DNA of 64,000 nucleotides, taken from Nonomuraea candida (GTDB lineage: Bacteria > Actinomycetota > Actinomycetes > Streptosporangiales > Streptosporangiaceae). Where the stretch lies: NCBI RefSeq assembly GCF_000725485.1, contig NZ_JOAG01000018.1:1-64000 (forward strand). Direction: 5' to 3'. The notes under the pieces are model-generated. The model ran no database searches. It worked only from the letters and a program-made list of their open reading frames with translations, and was not told where the DNA came from. Both the position numbers and the translations under genes were made by a program. Below are positions 8,334 to 17,862 of the stretch, in pieces (positions within the stretch are counted from its first letter, which is position 1; each line of letters opens with the position of its first letter).

Positions 8334-10031
8334 ATGTCCCACTTCTACGTCGCTCCCACCGGTGACGACTCCGGGCCCGGCTCCGCCGAGCGGCCCTTCC
8401 GCACGCTCGAACGCGCCCGGACGGCGGCCCGCGAGGCACCCGGCGCGGCCGTCGTCCGTCTCAGGGGCGGGGTCCACCCGCTGACCCGGACGTTCGAGCT
8501 CACCGAGGCCGACTCGGGCACGGTCTACGAGGCGTACGGGTACGGCGCCGCCGAGCGGGAGGAGCCCGTCGTGAGCGGCGGCCGGCCGATCTCCGGATGG
8601 CGCGAGCGCGACGGGGTCTGGCTGGCCGAGGTCGGCGACCTGGAGACGCGTCAGCTCTACGTGAACGGCCGCCGGGCCGACCGCGCCGGCATCCCCGGCC
8701 TGCCCGGCGCCGCGACCGCCACCGCGACCGGTTACGTCACCGACAGTCCCGAGCCGCGCGGCTGGCGGCAGGCCGAGTTCGTGCACCGGGGCGTCTACCC
8801 CTGGACGGAGGCCAGGCTGGCGATGGCCGGGGCCACGGCCGACGGGGACGCGACGGTGATCACCATGGCCGAGCCCGGCTTCGGCTGGGCCACCGAGCTC
8901 TACAACTCCACCTGGGAGGGCGTCACCTCCCGCGGGCCCGGCCTGCCCAGCCGGATCGAGAACGAGCCGGGCTTCCTGCGCGAGCCCGGCACCTTCGTGC
9001 TCGACCGGTCGCGGCCCGGCGACCACGTGCTGATGTACAAGCCGCTGCCGGGGGAGGAGCCCGGCGCCGCGCGGGTGGTCGCGCCGGTCCTGGAGCGGCT
9101 GGTCGCGGTGTCGGGGGCGCGGGACGTGGCGTTCCGGGGGCTGGTGTTCGCCGAGGCGACCTGGCTGCGGCCCGACCGGCCCGAGGGCTTCGTGCACTAC
9201 CACGGCCACGGCTACTACGAGGGCGGGGGCGTCGAGACGGCCGTCCTGGGAGAGGGCTCATCCGTGACGTTACCCGCCAGTTCCGTCACGATTCCGGCCT
9301 GTGTCACGTTCGAGGACGCGTCCGGGACGGTCGAGGGGTGCCGGTTCACCCGGCTCGGGGCCACGGGGCTGGGCGTCTCCGGGGGCGAGGGCCTGACGGT
9401 GCGCGGCTGCGACTTCGACACCCTGTCCGCCGGGGGCGTCGTGGTGTCCGGCAGCCGGGCGACCACGATCGAGGACAACCGGGTGCGGCGGATCGGGCTG
9501 GAGTACTCCGGGTCGCCGGCCGTCTCCGTCTCGGACACGCGCGGCTGCGTCATCGCGCACAACGAGGTCAGGCAGGTGCCGCACTGCGGCATCGTGGCCG
9601 GGAGCGGCGAGGGCACCAGGATCCTGCGCAACCTGACCGTGGACACCCTGCAGGTGCTGGCCGACGGGGGCGGGATCTACCTGTCCGGGAGCCAGGGCGA
9701 CGGGCCCGGCAACGGGGCCGAGGTGCGGGGCAACGTGATCGCGGACACGCGCACGCCGTACAACTTCGGGCTCTACCTCGACTACGGGGCGAGCTGGGTG
9801 ACCGTCGAGGAGAACGTGGTCGTGCGCGCCGACAACACCTCCGTGCTGCACGTGGGGCCGCCGCTGGAGAACGTCGTCTTCCGGGGCAACTTCTGGGACG
9901 CCGACCCGCTCGGGCACGACGACCCGCCGGCCGGGGTGACGTACGAGGGGAATGTGACGCTGAAGGATGAACGCGAGCTGAACGCCGCCACCGAGGCCAT
10001 CCGCTCCCTGGCCGGGGTCCGGCGCGGCTAG
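8334..10031 (+). CDS. right-handed parallel beta-helix repeat protein
   Basis: This 565-residue protein opens with FYVAPTGDDSGPGSAERPFR, the usual start of pectate-lyase-like and glycoside-hydrolase beta-helix proteins. From about residue 250 it shows repeated turns of V-x-G-C/N-x-F/V type (VEGCRFTRLGATGLGVSGGE, VRGCDFDTLSAGGVVVSG, IEDNRVRRIG), as in right-handed helices. No signal peptide is visible, so it appears cytoplasmic or non-classically exported. The start has a GAAGG ribosome site nine bases upstream and avoids reading through the palindrome. The substrate cannot be told; a plant or microbial polysaccharide is a guess. Confidence 0.85.
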   Translation: MSHFYVAPTGDDSGPGSAERPFRTLERARTAAREAPGAAVVRLRGGVHPLTRTFELTEADSGTVYEAYGYGAAEREEPVVSGGRPISGWRERDGVWLAEVGDLETRQLYVNGRRADRAGIPGLPGAATATATGYVTDSPEPRGWRQAEFVHRGVYPWTEARLAMAGATADGDATVITMAEPGFGWATELYNSTWEGVTSRGPGLPSRIENEPGFLREPGTFVLDRSRPGDHVLMYKPLPGEEPGAARVVAPVLERLVAVSGARDVAFRGLVFAEATWLRPDRPEGFVHYHGHGYYEGGGVETAVLGEGSSVTLPASSVTIPACVTFEDASGTVEGCRFTRLGATGLGVSGGEGLTVRGCDFDTLSAGGVVVSGSRATTIEDNRVRRIGLEYSGSPAVSVSDTRGCVIAHNEVRQVPHCGIVAGSGEGTRILRNLTVDTLQVLADGGGIYLSGSQGDGPGNGAEVRGNVIADTRTPYNFGLYLDYGASWVTVEENVVVRADNTSVLHVGPPLENVVFRGNFWDADPLGHDDPPAGVTYEGNVTLKDERELNAATEAIRSLAGVRRG

Positions 10032-10825
10032 CTCCTGATCGAGGTGCCGGTGAGGCGGTTGATCACCTCGTCGTGCAGGACGCCGTTCGTGCAGACGAGG
10101 CTGCCGCCCTCCAGGCCCTTCACCCCGGCGACGTCGGTCCAGACGCCGCCGGCCTCCTCGACGATCACGGTGAGCGCGGCCATGTCCCACGGGGACAGCT
10201 CGGGCTCGGCGGACACGTCCACCGACCCCTCCGCGACCATCATGTGGGACCAGAAGTCGCCGTACGCCCGGGTGCGCCAGCAGGCGCGGCCGAGATCGAG
10301 GAAGTTGTCCAGCTTGCCGGCCTTCTCCCAGCCGCCGAAGCTGGAGTACGAGAACGACGCGTCCTCCAGGGACGACACGGACGACACCGACATCCGGGAC
10401 GCCTTGGTCAGGCTCTTGCCCGTCCACGCCCCGCCCTCGGCCGCCGCCCACCAGCGCCGGCCGAGGGCGGGGGCCGACACCAGGCCGACGACGACCTTGC
10501 CGTACTCCATGAGCGCGATCAGGGTGGCCCACACCGGCACGCCGCGAACGTAGTTCTTGGTGCCGTCGATGGGGTCGATGATCCAGGACCGGGCGCCCCA
10601 GCCGGTCTTCCCGAACTCCTCGCCCACCACCGCGTCACGCGGCCGGGCGCGCCGCAGCGTGCCCCGGATGGCCTCCTCCACGGCACGGTCGGCGTCGCTG
10701 ACCGGCGTCAGATCGGGCTTCGTCTCGATCTTGAGGTCGACCGCCTTGAACCGCCGCATGGTCAGGTCGTCGGCGGCGTCCGCCATGACATGAGCGAGGC
10801 GAAGATCATCGTTGTAACCCTGCAC
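10028..10825 (-). CDS. hisN: histidinol-phosphatase, inositol monophosphatase-like
   Basis: This protein of about 265 residues has the inositol-monophosphatase metal site: VVGEEFGK, IDPIDGTKNYVRG and the distal SPWDMAALTVIVEEAGG. Actinobacterial homologues located near rsgA and aroA act as HisN, removing phosphate from histidinol phosphate in histidine synthesis. I placed the start at the GTG giving VQGYNDDLRLAHVMADAAD, because residues upstream lack family similarity. It converges on the beta-helix gene with a four-base overlap of ends. Confidence 0.88.
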   Translation of the reverse strand: MQGYNDDLRLAHVMADAADDLTMRRFKAVDLKIETKPDLTPVSDADRAVEEAIRGTLRRARPRDAVVGEEFGKTGWGARSWIIDPIDGTKNYVRGVPVWATLIALMEYGKVVVGLVSAPALGRRWWAAAEGGAWTGKSLTKASRMSVSSVSSLEDASFSYSSFGGWEKAGKLDNFLDLGRACWRTRAYGDFWSHMMVAEGSVDVSAEPELSPWDMAALTVIVEEAGGVWTDVAGVKGLEGGSLVCTNGVLHDEVINRLTGTSIRS

Positions 10826-10881
10826 GGTCGCCCACGCTACCGTGTCGGGTATACGCAGCATCAGTCGCCGAGGCTGTTTCT

Positions 10882-10903
10882 GGTAACTCCCGTTTCAGTT
10901 ACC
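10882..10903. promoter_or_regulatory. inverted repeat in the hisN/thioesterase divergent promoter
   Basis: Arms GGTAACT and AGTTACC are separated by eight bases in the 88-base gap between the two divergent starts. Extending by two bases gives one mismatch. This looks like a regulator site, but its protein is unknown. Confidence 0.4.
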
Positions 10904-10913
10904 GGCCAGTAGC

Positions 10914-11384
10914 ATGTCCCTCATGTCGCTAGATGTCGGTGCCCTCATGCTGGAGTCCGTCCCTTTCGCCCGGACTTTGGGGATCGTATTTGACGAGGTC
11001 GCGGACGGGCGGGCCGCCTGCCGCGTACCGGACCGGGCCGAGCAGCGCAACCACGTGGGAGGGCCGCACGCGGGGGTGCTGTTCACGCTGGCGGAGTCCG
11101 CGTCGGGGGCCGCCGTCCTGTCCGCGCTGGGCGACCAGCTCGACCGGGCGGTGCCGCTGCCGACCACGGCCACCATCGAGTTCCGGAAGGTGGCCCTGGG
11201 GGAGGTGCGGGCCGAGGCGCGGCTGCTCGCCACCCGGGAGGAGGTGCTGGCCGAGCTGGACGCGGGGAGGCGGCCGGTGTTCGACGTGGCCGTGGAGGTC
11301 ACGGACGGAGACGGCGTGCCGGTCTCGGCCCTGACCATCACCTGGACCCTGCGCCCGAACCGCCCCGCGAACACCGGCCCCTGA
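10914..11384 (+). CDS. PaaI/DUF4442-like acyl-CoA thioesterase
   Basis: This protein of 156 residues has a single hot-dog fold. The motif NHVGGPHAGVLFTLAESASG corresponds to the hot-dog active-site helix, and TIEFRKVALG to the following strands. DUF4442 proteins of this size hydrolyse small acyl-CoA esters. The start could also be the second ATG three codons in. It is divergent from hisN, with the inverted repeat between them. Confidence 0.75.
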   Translation: MSLMSLDVGALMLESVPFARTLGIVFDEVADGRAACRVPDRAEQRNHVGGPHAGVLFTLAESASGAAVLSALGDQLDRAVPLPTTATIEFRKVALGEVRAEARLLATREEVLAELDAGRRPVFDVAVEVTDGDGVPVSALTITWTLRPNRPANTGP

Positions 11385-11576
11385 CCGCCGACCGGTCCGG
11401 GCGAACGCCGGCGGATATCGGACCTGCCGCCGGCTCCGGGGCCCGTGACGGCACGCCGATCCCCACTGGAGAGACGTCGGGACCTGCCGCTCCGGTCGCC
11501 GGTCCCCACTAAAGTGACATCCGGACCTGTCGAACGGCAGATGTGTCGGGCCGCTCCCGCACGCCAGGGTGACGGC

Positions 11577-12365
11577 ATGTCCCTGATCTCCATCTCCCCC
11601 GCGTCGGTGCACCACAACGCCTGGTTCCCCGGGCGCTTCCTCGGCGGCGGCGCCCTGGTGCTCGGGCCGCTCCTGTGGTTCGCCGGGCTGACGCTGCGCC
11701 ACCTGGCCGGGAGCACGGCCGAGTTCACGCCGCAGCAGCGGGCGTACTTCGCCGCGCAGCCGTTCGCCGCGCCCGAGCAACTGGCCGCCTACGCCGTGAA
11801 CCCCGGCCTGGCCACGGCCGGATACGCCTGTTACACGGCGGGCGCCATCGTGTTGTGCCTGGCCGTCGTCGTCCTGGCCCGGGTGGCCGCCGCGTGCTCA
11901 CCCTGGCTCGCCCGCCTGGGCGGCGCGATGGTGGTCGTGGGGCTGTTCTCACGCCTGTACTGGGCGGGTGTGGACGAGACGGCCCTGCGGCTCATCGGGA
12001 CGCTCGGGCTGGAGCGGACGACCGAGATCGTCATGGACCTGTACGTGGACATCTCCTACGGCCCCTGGCGGGTGCCGGTGTCCGCGGCCTTCGGTCTCTA
12101 CCTCGGGACACTGCTGCTGGGGCTGGCCGCCTTCCGCGCGGGCACGTTCGGCGCCGGGCGGCTGGCGCTGTTCGTGTTCTCGGGATGGCTGTGGACCGGC
12201 GTGCTGAAGAGGAGCGAGCTGATCGACGGCGTCCTGTCGGGCGCCGCCCTGTGCCTGGTGTTCGTCCCGCTCGGGATCAAGGTGCTGCGTGACGCCGTGC
12301 CAGAGCTGCGCACGCAGACGCAGCCCGCAGAGGACAGGGCGCCGCTGCGGGTGCTGAGCTGGTGA
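11577..12365 (+). CDS. multi-pass membrane protein, possible partner of a two-component system
   Basis: This 262-residue protein has about six hydrophobic helices and no recognised enzymatic motif. The ATG at 11577 was preferred over an upstream in-frame start because the upstream residues are R/P-rich and the AGGGTGACGGC segment gives a ribosome site. Its stop overlaps the kinase start by four bases, so it is cotranscribed with the kinase and regulator and may be their sensor partner or target (inference). The 192-base gap before it contains two direct GTCCCCACT-like segments. Confidence 0.65.
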   Translation: MSLISISPASVHHNAWFPGRFLGGGALVLGPLLWFAGLTLRHLAGSTAEFTPQQRAYFAAQPFAAPEQLAAYAVNPGLATAGYACYTAGAIVLCLAVVVLARVAAACSPWLARLGGAMVVVGLFSRLYWAGVDETALRLIGTLGLERTTEIVMDLYVDISYGPWRVPVSAAFGLYLGTLLLGLAAFRAGTFGAGRLALFVFSGWLWTGVLKRSELIDGVLSGAALCLVFVPLGIKVLRDAVPELRTQTQPAEDRAPLRVLSW

Positions 12366-13690
12366 CGCGCCGCTCCTGGGGCCGGACGGCGGCGTCCACG
12401 CCGTGGCGGGCGCGGGCCGGCATCTCGTCGTGGGCGCTGCCCGCGGCCGCCTTCTGCGGGGCCTTCGTGCCGGCGGCGCTGCCGGGCGCGCAGGCGTACG
12501 GGTACGCGGTCACGCTGACCGGCCTGACCGCAGACCTGCCGGCCGATGGTGGACCGGTCGCGTACGTCTCCGCCACCGTGGTGGCACTCCTGGCGGCACT
12601 CGCGACCAGAACGGCGACCGGGACGGCGACCAGCGTGGCGACCGGCGCGGCGGCGAGCGTGGCGACCGGGGTGGCGGCCAGAGCGGCGGGCGTGGCGACC
12701 GGGGTGGCGACCGGCGGGGTGCTCGGCTGGGTGCTCGGCCGGTCCGGGCCGCTTCTGGTGCTCGCGCTCGCCGACGCCGTGCTCCGCGCGCCGGGGCTGC
12801 TGCTGGCCGTGGCCTCGTACGTGGCCGCGACCAGCCTCCCACTCCCGGCCCCGCTCGCGCTCTACGCGGCGCCGGCCACTCTGGTCGCGGTCATCCCGCA
12901 GCCCGGCGCGGGACTGGACTCCGCGCTCGGCGGCGCGCCCCTGTTCGTCTGGCTCCCCCTGGCGATCGGGCTGTGGGCGCAGGCCCGCCGGCAGGTGGTC
13001 GAGGGGCTGCGCGAGCGCGCCCGGCGGCTGGAACGTGAGCAGGCGGCGCGTACCGAGCAGGCGCGGGCGCAGGAGCGCGCCCGGATCGCGCACGAGATGC
13101 ACGACGTGGTGACCCATCGCGTCTCGCTCATGGTCCTGCGCGCCGGAGCGCTGGAGATCAACGCCACCGACGAGAAGACCGCCGCGGAGGCGGAGCTGAT
13201 CCGCGCCACGGGCAAGGACGCGCTCACCGAGCTGCGGGCGGTGCTGGGAGTCCTCGGCGAGGAGGGCGCGGACTACCATCCGCGGCCGACGCTGGCCGAT
13301 CTCGACCGGCTCCTGGAGCAGTCCGGCACGGCCGGCGTACCGGTGGAACGGCACGAGGAGGGCGAACCGGGCGCGCTGCCCGTCATGGTCCAGCACACCG
13401 CCTACCGCGTCGTCCAGGAGGCCCTCACCAACATCCACAAACACGCGGGCCGCGCCGCGACTCGCGTCGTCCTGCGCCACCTGCCCGCCGCGCTGCAGGT
13501 GGACGTCCGCAACGCCGCCCCGCCGCATCCGGTCCCCGGCCTGCCCGGCCTGCCCGGCCTGCCCGGCCTGCCCGGCGGTGGGTCCGGGCTGCCGGGGCTG
13601 CGCGAGCGGGTGGAGCTCCTGGGCGGCGAGTTCACGGCCGGGCCGCAGCCGGACGGTGGATTCCTGGTCAGCGCCAGGCTGCCGGCATGA
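12362..13690 (+). CDS. NarL-type sensor histidine kinase
   Basis: This 442-residue membrane kinase has several N-terminal hydrophobic segments (residues about 20-200). The HisKA_3 phosphorylation box is ARIAHEMHDVVTHRVSLM, and the HATPase region holds VVQEALTNIHKHA and a GLPGLRERV G-box. Two low-complexity tracts stand out: an A/T/G/V repeat in the membrane part (about residues 84-120), and a run of GLP repeats just before the G-box that lengthens the ATP lid. The start is a GTG overlapping the preceding stop. Confidence 0.9.
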   Translation: MTRRSWGRTAASTPWRARAGISSWALPAAAFCGAFVPAALPGAQAYGYAVTLTGLTADLPADGGPVAYVSATVVALLAALATRTATGTATSVATGAAASVATGVAARAAGVATGVATGGVLGWVLGRSGPLLVLALADAVLRAPGLLLAVASYVAATSLPLPAPLALYAAPATLVAVIPQPGAGLDSALGGAPLFVWLPLAIGLWAQARRQVVEGLRERARRLEREQAARTEQARAQERARIAHEMHDVVTHRVSLMVLRAGALEINATDEKTAAEAELIRATGKDALTELRAVLGVLGEEGADYHPRPTLADLDRLLEQSGTAGVPVERHEEGEPGALPVMVQHTAYRVVQEALTNIHKHAGRAATRVVLRHLPAALQVDVRNAAPPHPVPGLPGLPGLPGLPGGGSGLPGLRERVELLGGEFTAGPQPDGGFLVSARLPA

Positions 13691-14334
13691 TCAGGGTGCT
13701 GGTCGCGGACGACGAGGCCCTGGTGCGTACGGGCCTGCGCGCGATCCTTGAGGCCGCCGGCGACATCGAGGTGATCGCCGAGGCGCGGAACGGCTCCGAG
13801 GCGGTGACGGAGGCCGCCCGCCACCGGCCGCACGTCGTCCTCATGGACGTGCGAATGCCGGTCATGGACGGCGTGACGGCGCTCAGGGAGATCAACCGGT
13901 CCCCGCGGCCGCCCAGGGTGGTCATGCTCACCACCTTCGACCGCGACGAGTACGTCTACAGCGCCCTGCGCGCCAGGGCGGCGGGCTTCCTGCTGAAGGA
14001 CGCCGAGCCGCGCGACCTGATCGCCGCCGTGCGCGCGGCGGCCGGGGGCGACGCGATGCTCTCACCCAAGGTGACCAGGCGCATGCTGGACGCCTTCGCC
14101 GGGCGGGAGACCCCCGACCCGGCCGCCGCCGGGAAGCGGCTGTCCGGGCTCACCGGGCGCGAGCGGCAGATCGCGCGGGCGGTGGGCCGAGGGCTGTCCA
14201 ACCTGGAGATCGCCCGGGAGCTGGACATGACCGAGACCACGGTCAAGGCGCACGTCAGCCGTTCGCTAGCCAAGCTGGGCCTGGCCAACCGGGTGCAGCT
14301 CGCCCTACTCGTCCGCGACGCGAACCCACCCTGA
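13687..14334 (+). CDS. NarL/FixJ-family response regulator
   Basis: This 215-residue regulator has an intact receiver (acidic pair D8-D9, phospho-acceptor D54 in VVLMDVRMP, lysine in FLLKDAEP) and a LuxR-type helix-turn-helix (LTGREREIAR-like, GLSNLEIARELDMTETTVKA). It overlaps the kinase by four bases and is its cognate partner. Confidence 0.95.
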   Translation: MIRVLVADDEALVRTGLRAILEAAGDIEVIAEARNGSEAVTEAARHRPHVVLMDVRMPVMDGVTALREINRSPRPPRVVMLTTFDRDEYVYSALRARAAGFLLKDAEPRDLIAAVRAAAGGDAMLSPKVTRRMLDAFAGRETPDPAAAGKRLSGLTGRERQIARAVGRGLSNLEIARELDMTETTVKAHVSRSLAKLGLANRVQLALLVRDANPP

Positions 14335-14348
14335 CCCCGACCAAAACC

Positions 14349-14576
14349 GTGACCCAAGACCAAGACCAAGACCGCGACTGCGGCCGCCACTGCAACGGCC
14401 ACGGCGACGGCCACCGCCATGGCGACGCCCACCGCCACGGCCGCGACCATGGCGACTGCGACCAAGGCCGCTATCCCGATCAAGACCACAACCACAACCA
14501 CAACCACGGCCACGGCCACGGCAGCGGCCAAGGCCACGGCCAAGGCCACGGCCAAGGCCACGGCTGTGGGCGGTGG
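14349..14576. repeat. hexamer-type low-complexity spacer
   Basis: The 250-base gap between the convergent response regulator and rsgA is built from GGCCAC/GACCAA/CACAAC-like hexamers. One strand reads as runs of HG and NH, the other as runs of AV. No domain, start site or ribosome site supports a gene here, so I treat it as a simple-sequence spacer. Confidence 0.7.
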
Positions 14577-14586
14577 TCGGTGGGTG

Positions 14587-15663
14587 TCAGTGGCTCTCGT
14601 CGCCGACCGGTTCCGGACGGGGCGCGGAGGGGTCGTCAGGGGTGCCCTCACGGCTCGACAGCAGGCGGCGCAGCGACTCCAGGCGGGCGGGGTCGGCGTT
14701 GCCCGCCGCGACCCAGGCGTCCAGCGCGCAGCCCTCGCCCAGGTGCGTGCAGCCCTTGGGACAGTTGACCGTGCCCTCCACCAGGTCGGGGAAGGCCGCC
14801 AGGACCGTCTCCACGGAGACGTGCGCCAGCCCGAAGCTGCGCACCCCCGGCGTGTCGATGATCCAGCCCCCCTCGGGCAGCTCGAGCGCCACGGCCGAGG
14901 TGGAGGTGTGGCGGCCCCGGCCCGTGACGGCGTTGACCTGGGAGACGGCCCGGTTGGCGTCAGGGACCAGGGCGTTGACCAGCGTCGACTTGCCCACGCC
15001 CGAGTGCCCCACCAGGACGCTGATGCGACCGGCCAGGTGGTCGCGCAGCTCGTCGAGGGAGCCGCCCTTGTGCACCACGACGTGGGACACGCCCAGTGGC
15101 TCGTAGAGGGCCACCAGCTCGTCGGGCGGGGCGAGGTCGGACTTGGTGAGGCAGAGCAGGGTGTCGATCTCGGCGTCGAAGGCCGCCACCAGGATCCTGT
15201 CGATCATGCGGGGTCGGGGCGGCGGGTCGGCCAGCGCGGTCACGATGACGAGCTGGTCGGCGTTGGCCACGACCGGGCGCTCGATGCCGTCGGTGTCTTC
15301 GGTGTCGTCGGCCGAGCGGCGCAACATCGAGGTGCGCGGCTCCACGCGTACGACCCTGGCCAGCGTGTCGGGCCGGCCCGACACATCACCGACGAGGGCC
15401 ACCCTGTCACCCACGACGATGCCCTTGCGGCCCAGCTCGCGGGCCTTCATCGCGACGACGAGCCGGCGCTGGGGCTGCTTGCGCTTCTGCGCCGAGCCCT
15501 TCGGGCGCTCCGGCTCGACCAGGGTCGTGTAGCGGCCCCGGTCGACGGCCACCACGAACCCTTCGACGGCGTCTTCGTGCGCGGGACGGATCCGGGTCCG
15601 CGGCCTGGAGCCCTTGCCCGGCCTGACCCGTACGTCGTCCTCGTCGTACTCCCGCTTTCTCAG
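14587..15663 (-). CDS. rsgA: small ribosomal subunit biogenesis GTPase RsgA
   Basis: This 358-residue circularly permuted GTPase matures the 30S subunit. It contains the OB-fold part, then the permuted order TKSD (G4), GHSGVGKST (G1) and DTPGVRSFG (G3), and a zinc knuckle CPKGCTHLGEGC near the end. I place the start at a CTG (LRKREYDEDDVRV) because it matches the family N-terminus and has GGGAG seven bases upstream. The nearest in-frame ATG (15984) would add about 107 R/P/H-rich residues unlike the family. No ATG, GTG or TTG exists between them. Confidence 0.9.
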   Translation of the reverse strand: MRKREYDEDDVRVRPGKGSRPRTRIRPAHEDAVEGFVVAVDRGRYTTLVEPERPKGSAQKRKQPQRRLVVAMKARELGRKGIVVGDRVALVGDVSGRPDTLARVVRVEPRTSMLRRSADDTEDTDGIERPVVANADQLVIVTALADPPPRPRMIDRILVAAFDAEIDTLLCLTKSDLAPPDELVALYEPLGVSHVVVHKGGSLDELRDHLAGRISVLVGHSGVGKSTLVNALVPDANRAVSQVNAVTGRGRHTSTSAVALELPEGGWIIDTPGVRSFGLAHVSVETVLAAFPDLVEGTVNCPKGCTHLGEGCALDAWVAAGNADPARLESLRRLLSSREGTPDDPSAPRPEPVGDESH

Positions 15664-16074
15664 CGGTCCGCTCCCATGCGCTCGCTTCCCCTCTGTGCTG
15701 ATCGTGATGCGTGTCGTGCTGGTGTGTGCTGTGTCGGTCGTGATGTGCCTGGCGCCGATGGTGATCTGTGGCCGGTGCCGGTGGGATGCCGGCGCGGGCG
15801 GGCGATGCCGGGCAGGCGCGGGTGCCGGTGCCCGGTGTCGGCGCCGTGGCAGCCGCCGCGGTCTCGGCGCGTGGCGGCGCCTCGCTGGTGGGTCTCGTGG
15901 TCGCCATGAGGGCAGCGCGCCGTCACGAGCCGCCCTTCTCCGAAGTGCCCGGCGCTTCCCCGCTGAAACCAGCCCCGGCGGCACGGTCTCCGCCGCCCCT
16001 GCTCGGGCGCACGCGGACGGCGGCTCCGCTCAGGCACGCGCGGACGGCGGCTCCGCGTCTGTGCGGGACGGCCG

Positions 16075-17511
16075 TCATCGGGCTTCCAGCATCGCCGTCC
16101 ACATCTGGACGAACTCGGGCAGGGTCTTGGCGGTCGTCGCGATGTTCTCCACCTCGACGCCGGGCACCGCCAGGCCGATCACCGCGCCGGCCGTCGCCAT
16201 GCGGTGGTCGTCATAGCTGCGGAAGGCGCCGCCGTGCAACGGGCGGGGACGGATGATCAGGCCGTCCTCCGTCTCCTCCACGTCGCCGCCCAGGCCGTTG
16301 ATCTCGGTGGCGAGCGCGGCGAGCCGGTCGGTCTCGTGGCCGCGCAGGTGGGCCACGCCCCGGATGCGGCTCGGCGTGGTGGCCAGCGCGGCCAGGGCGG
16401 CGATCGTCGGGGTCAGCTCGCCCACCTCACGCAGGTCGGCGTCGATGCCCCGGATCTCACCCGTCCCCGTGACCGCCAGGTCGGTGACGCCGGAACCACC
16501 GACGCCGGAACCACCGACGCCGGAACCACCGACGCCGGAACCACCGACGCCGGAACCAGCGACGCCGGAACCAGCAGCACCGGAAGCGGTGGTGTCGGCA
16601 TGCGTGGCGCCGGGATCGGCGGTGCCCGAGCCGGTGGCGCCGGCTCCGCGGGTGACCGTGCCTCCCATGGTGGTGAGCAGGCCGCGCAGGGCGTCGCCCG
16701 CCTGGGTGGTGCGCAGCGGCCAGGCGGGGATCGTCACCGTGCCGCCCGTCACCAGCGCCGCCGCGAGGAACGGGGCCGCGTTGGACAGGTCGGGCTCCAC
16801 CGTCATGTCCCTGGCCGCGATGGGGCCGGGCTCCACCCGCCACACGTCGCGCTCGTGCACGTCGACCCGGACGCCCACCGCCCTGAGCATCTCGACGGTC
16901 ATCTCGATGTGCGGCTGCGAGGGCACCGGCGGGCCCACGTGGCGGATGGTGACGCCCTTCTCGAACCGCGCCGCCGCCAGCAGCAGGCCCGAGACGAACT
17001 GCGACGAGCCCGACGCGTCGAGCGTGACCTCGCCGCCGGTCAGCGGCCCGCTGATGGTGAACGGCAGCGCGTCGTTGTCGATGCGGGCCCCGAGCGCGCG
17101 CAGGGCGTCGAGGATGGGCCCCATCGGGCGCTTGCGCGCGTGGGGGTCGCCGTCGAAGGAGACCGGGCCGTCGGCCAGCGCGGCCACCGGCGGCACGAAC
17201 CGCATGACCGTGCCGGCCAGGCCGACGTCGATGTGGCCGCCGCCGCGGATCGCGCCGGGCGTCACCCGCCAGTCGACCCCGGCCGAGCTCTCCCGCAGGG
17301 GCTCCAGCGTCGCGCCCAGCGCGCGCAGCGCCGCGACCATCAGGTCCGCGTCGCGGCTGCGCAGCGCCTGGCGCACGACCCCGGGGCCGTCGGCGAGCGC
17401 GGCGAGCAGGAGCGCGCGGTTGGTCACCGACTTGGAGCCGGGCAGCGGGACGGTGGCGGTGACGGGGGTGGTCGCCGTCGGCGCGGGCCAGTGCGGAGCG
17501 GGCATGGTCAA
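16075..17511 (-). CDS. aroA: 3-phosphoshikimate 1-carboxyvinyltransferase (EPSP synthase) with a repeat insertion
   Basis: This enzyme makes EPSP from shikimate-3-phosphate and PEP in aromatic amino acid synthesis. Recognisable motifs are the N-terminal [51 protein letters not shown] and the C-terminal YDDHRMA. At 478 residues it exceeds the usual 430 or so. The excess is a G/S/T/A-rich insert at about residues 286-350 that contains six 15-base tandem repeats coding [10 protein letters not shown]. The insert falls between folded segments (TTMGGTVTR and [13 protein letters not shown]), so the enzyme may still fold. It sits upstream of rsgA, as in related actinobacteria. Confidence 0.95.
   Translation of the reverse strand: MTMPAPHWPAPTATTPVTATVPLPGSKSVTNRALLLAALADGPGVVRQALRSRDADLMVAALRALGATLEPLRESSAGVDWRVTPGAIRGGGHIDVGLAGTVMRFVPPVAALADGPVSFDGDPHARKRPMGPILDALRALGARIDNDALPFTISGPLTGGEVTLDASGSSQFVSGLLLAAARFEKGVTIRHVGPPVPSQPHIEMTVEMLRAVGVRVDVHERDVWRVEPGPIAARDMTVEPDLSNAAPFLAAALVTGGTVTIPAWPLRTTQAGDALRGLLTTMGGTVTRGAGATGSGTADPGATHADTTASGAAGSGVAGSGVGGSGVGGSGVGGSGVGGSGVTDLAVTGTGEIRGIDADLREVGELTPTIAALAALATTPSRIRGVAHLRGHETDRLAALATEINGLGGDVEETEDGLIIRPRPLHGGAFRSYDDHRMATAGAVIGLAVPGVEVENIATTAKTLPEFVQMWTAMLEAR
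16486..16575. repeat. 15-bp tandem repeat inside aroA, six copies
   Basis: Six consecutive copies of GACGCCGGAACCACC (last two with AGC) lie in frame within aroA and are followed by a degenerate seventh. The copies are almost identical, which suggests recent expansion. Confidence 0.93.
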
Positions 17512-17639
17512 AGAGTACTGGCCGTGGCGCGGCCGGGGTCACCGCCTGTGGACAACATCTGGCACACCGTCGCCCACCTGTGGACAACGACTGGCACACC
17601 GCCGTCGCCCTCCTGCGGGCGACGACCGGCCCGCCGGCG

Positions 17640-17830
17640 CCCCTGCGTGATCGTCCGTGGGCAGGGGACGGGCGACGGTCAGGGGGGCGGTGCGGGTCGG
17701 GCAAGGGGTGGACGACGGTCAGGGGGTGCGGTGCGGGCGGGCAAGGGACGGGCGACGGTCTGGGGGCGGGCGGGCAAGGGATGGGCGACGGTCAGGGGCG
17801 GGCGGTGCGGGTCGGGCAAGGGGTGACATG
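17640..17830. repeat. G-rich direct repeats in the aroA/SRAP spacer
   Basis: The 350-base spacer 17512-17862 has no gene. Its first part holds two copies of CTGTGGACAAC...CTGGCACACC (17549-17610). Its second part holds several imperfect copies of a G-rich unit (GGGCAAGGGRYGGGCGACGGTC) over about 190 bases. The G runs could form G-quadruplexes. Confidence 0.7.
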
Positions 17831-17862
17831 CGGGGGGAAGCGGGACGTGGCAGTGTGGGGAC

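Noticed and set aside
14349..14768. Possible histidine/glycine-rich metal-binding protein
   Set aside because: The frame consists of hexamer repeats, runs into antisense rsgA and has no ribosome site.
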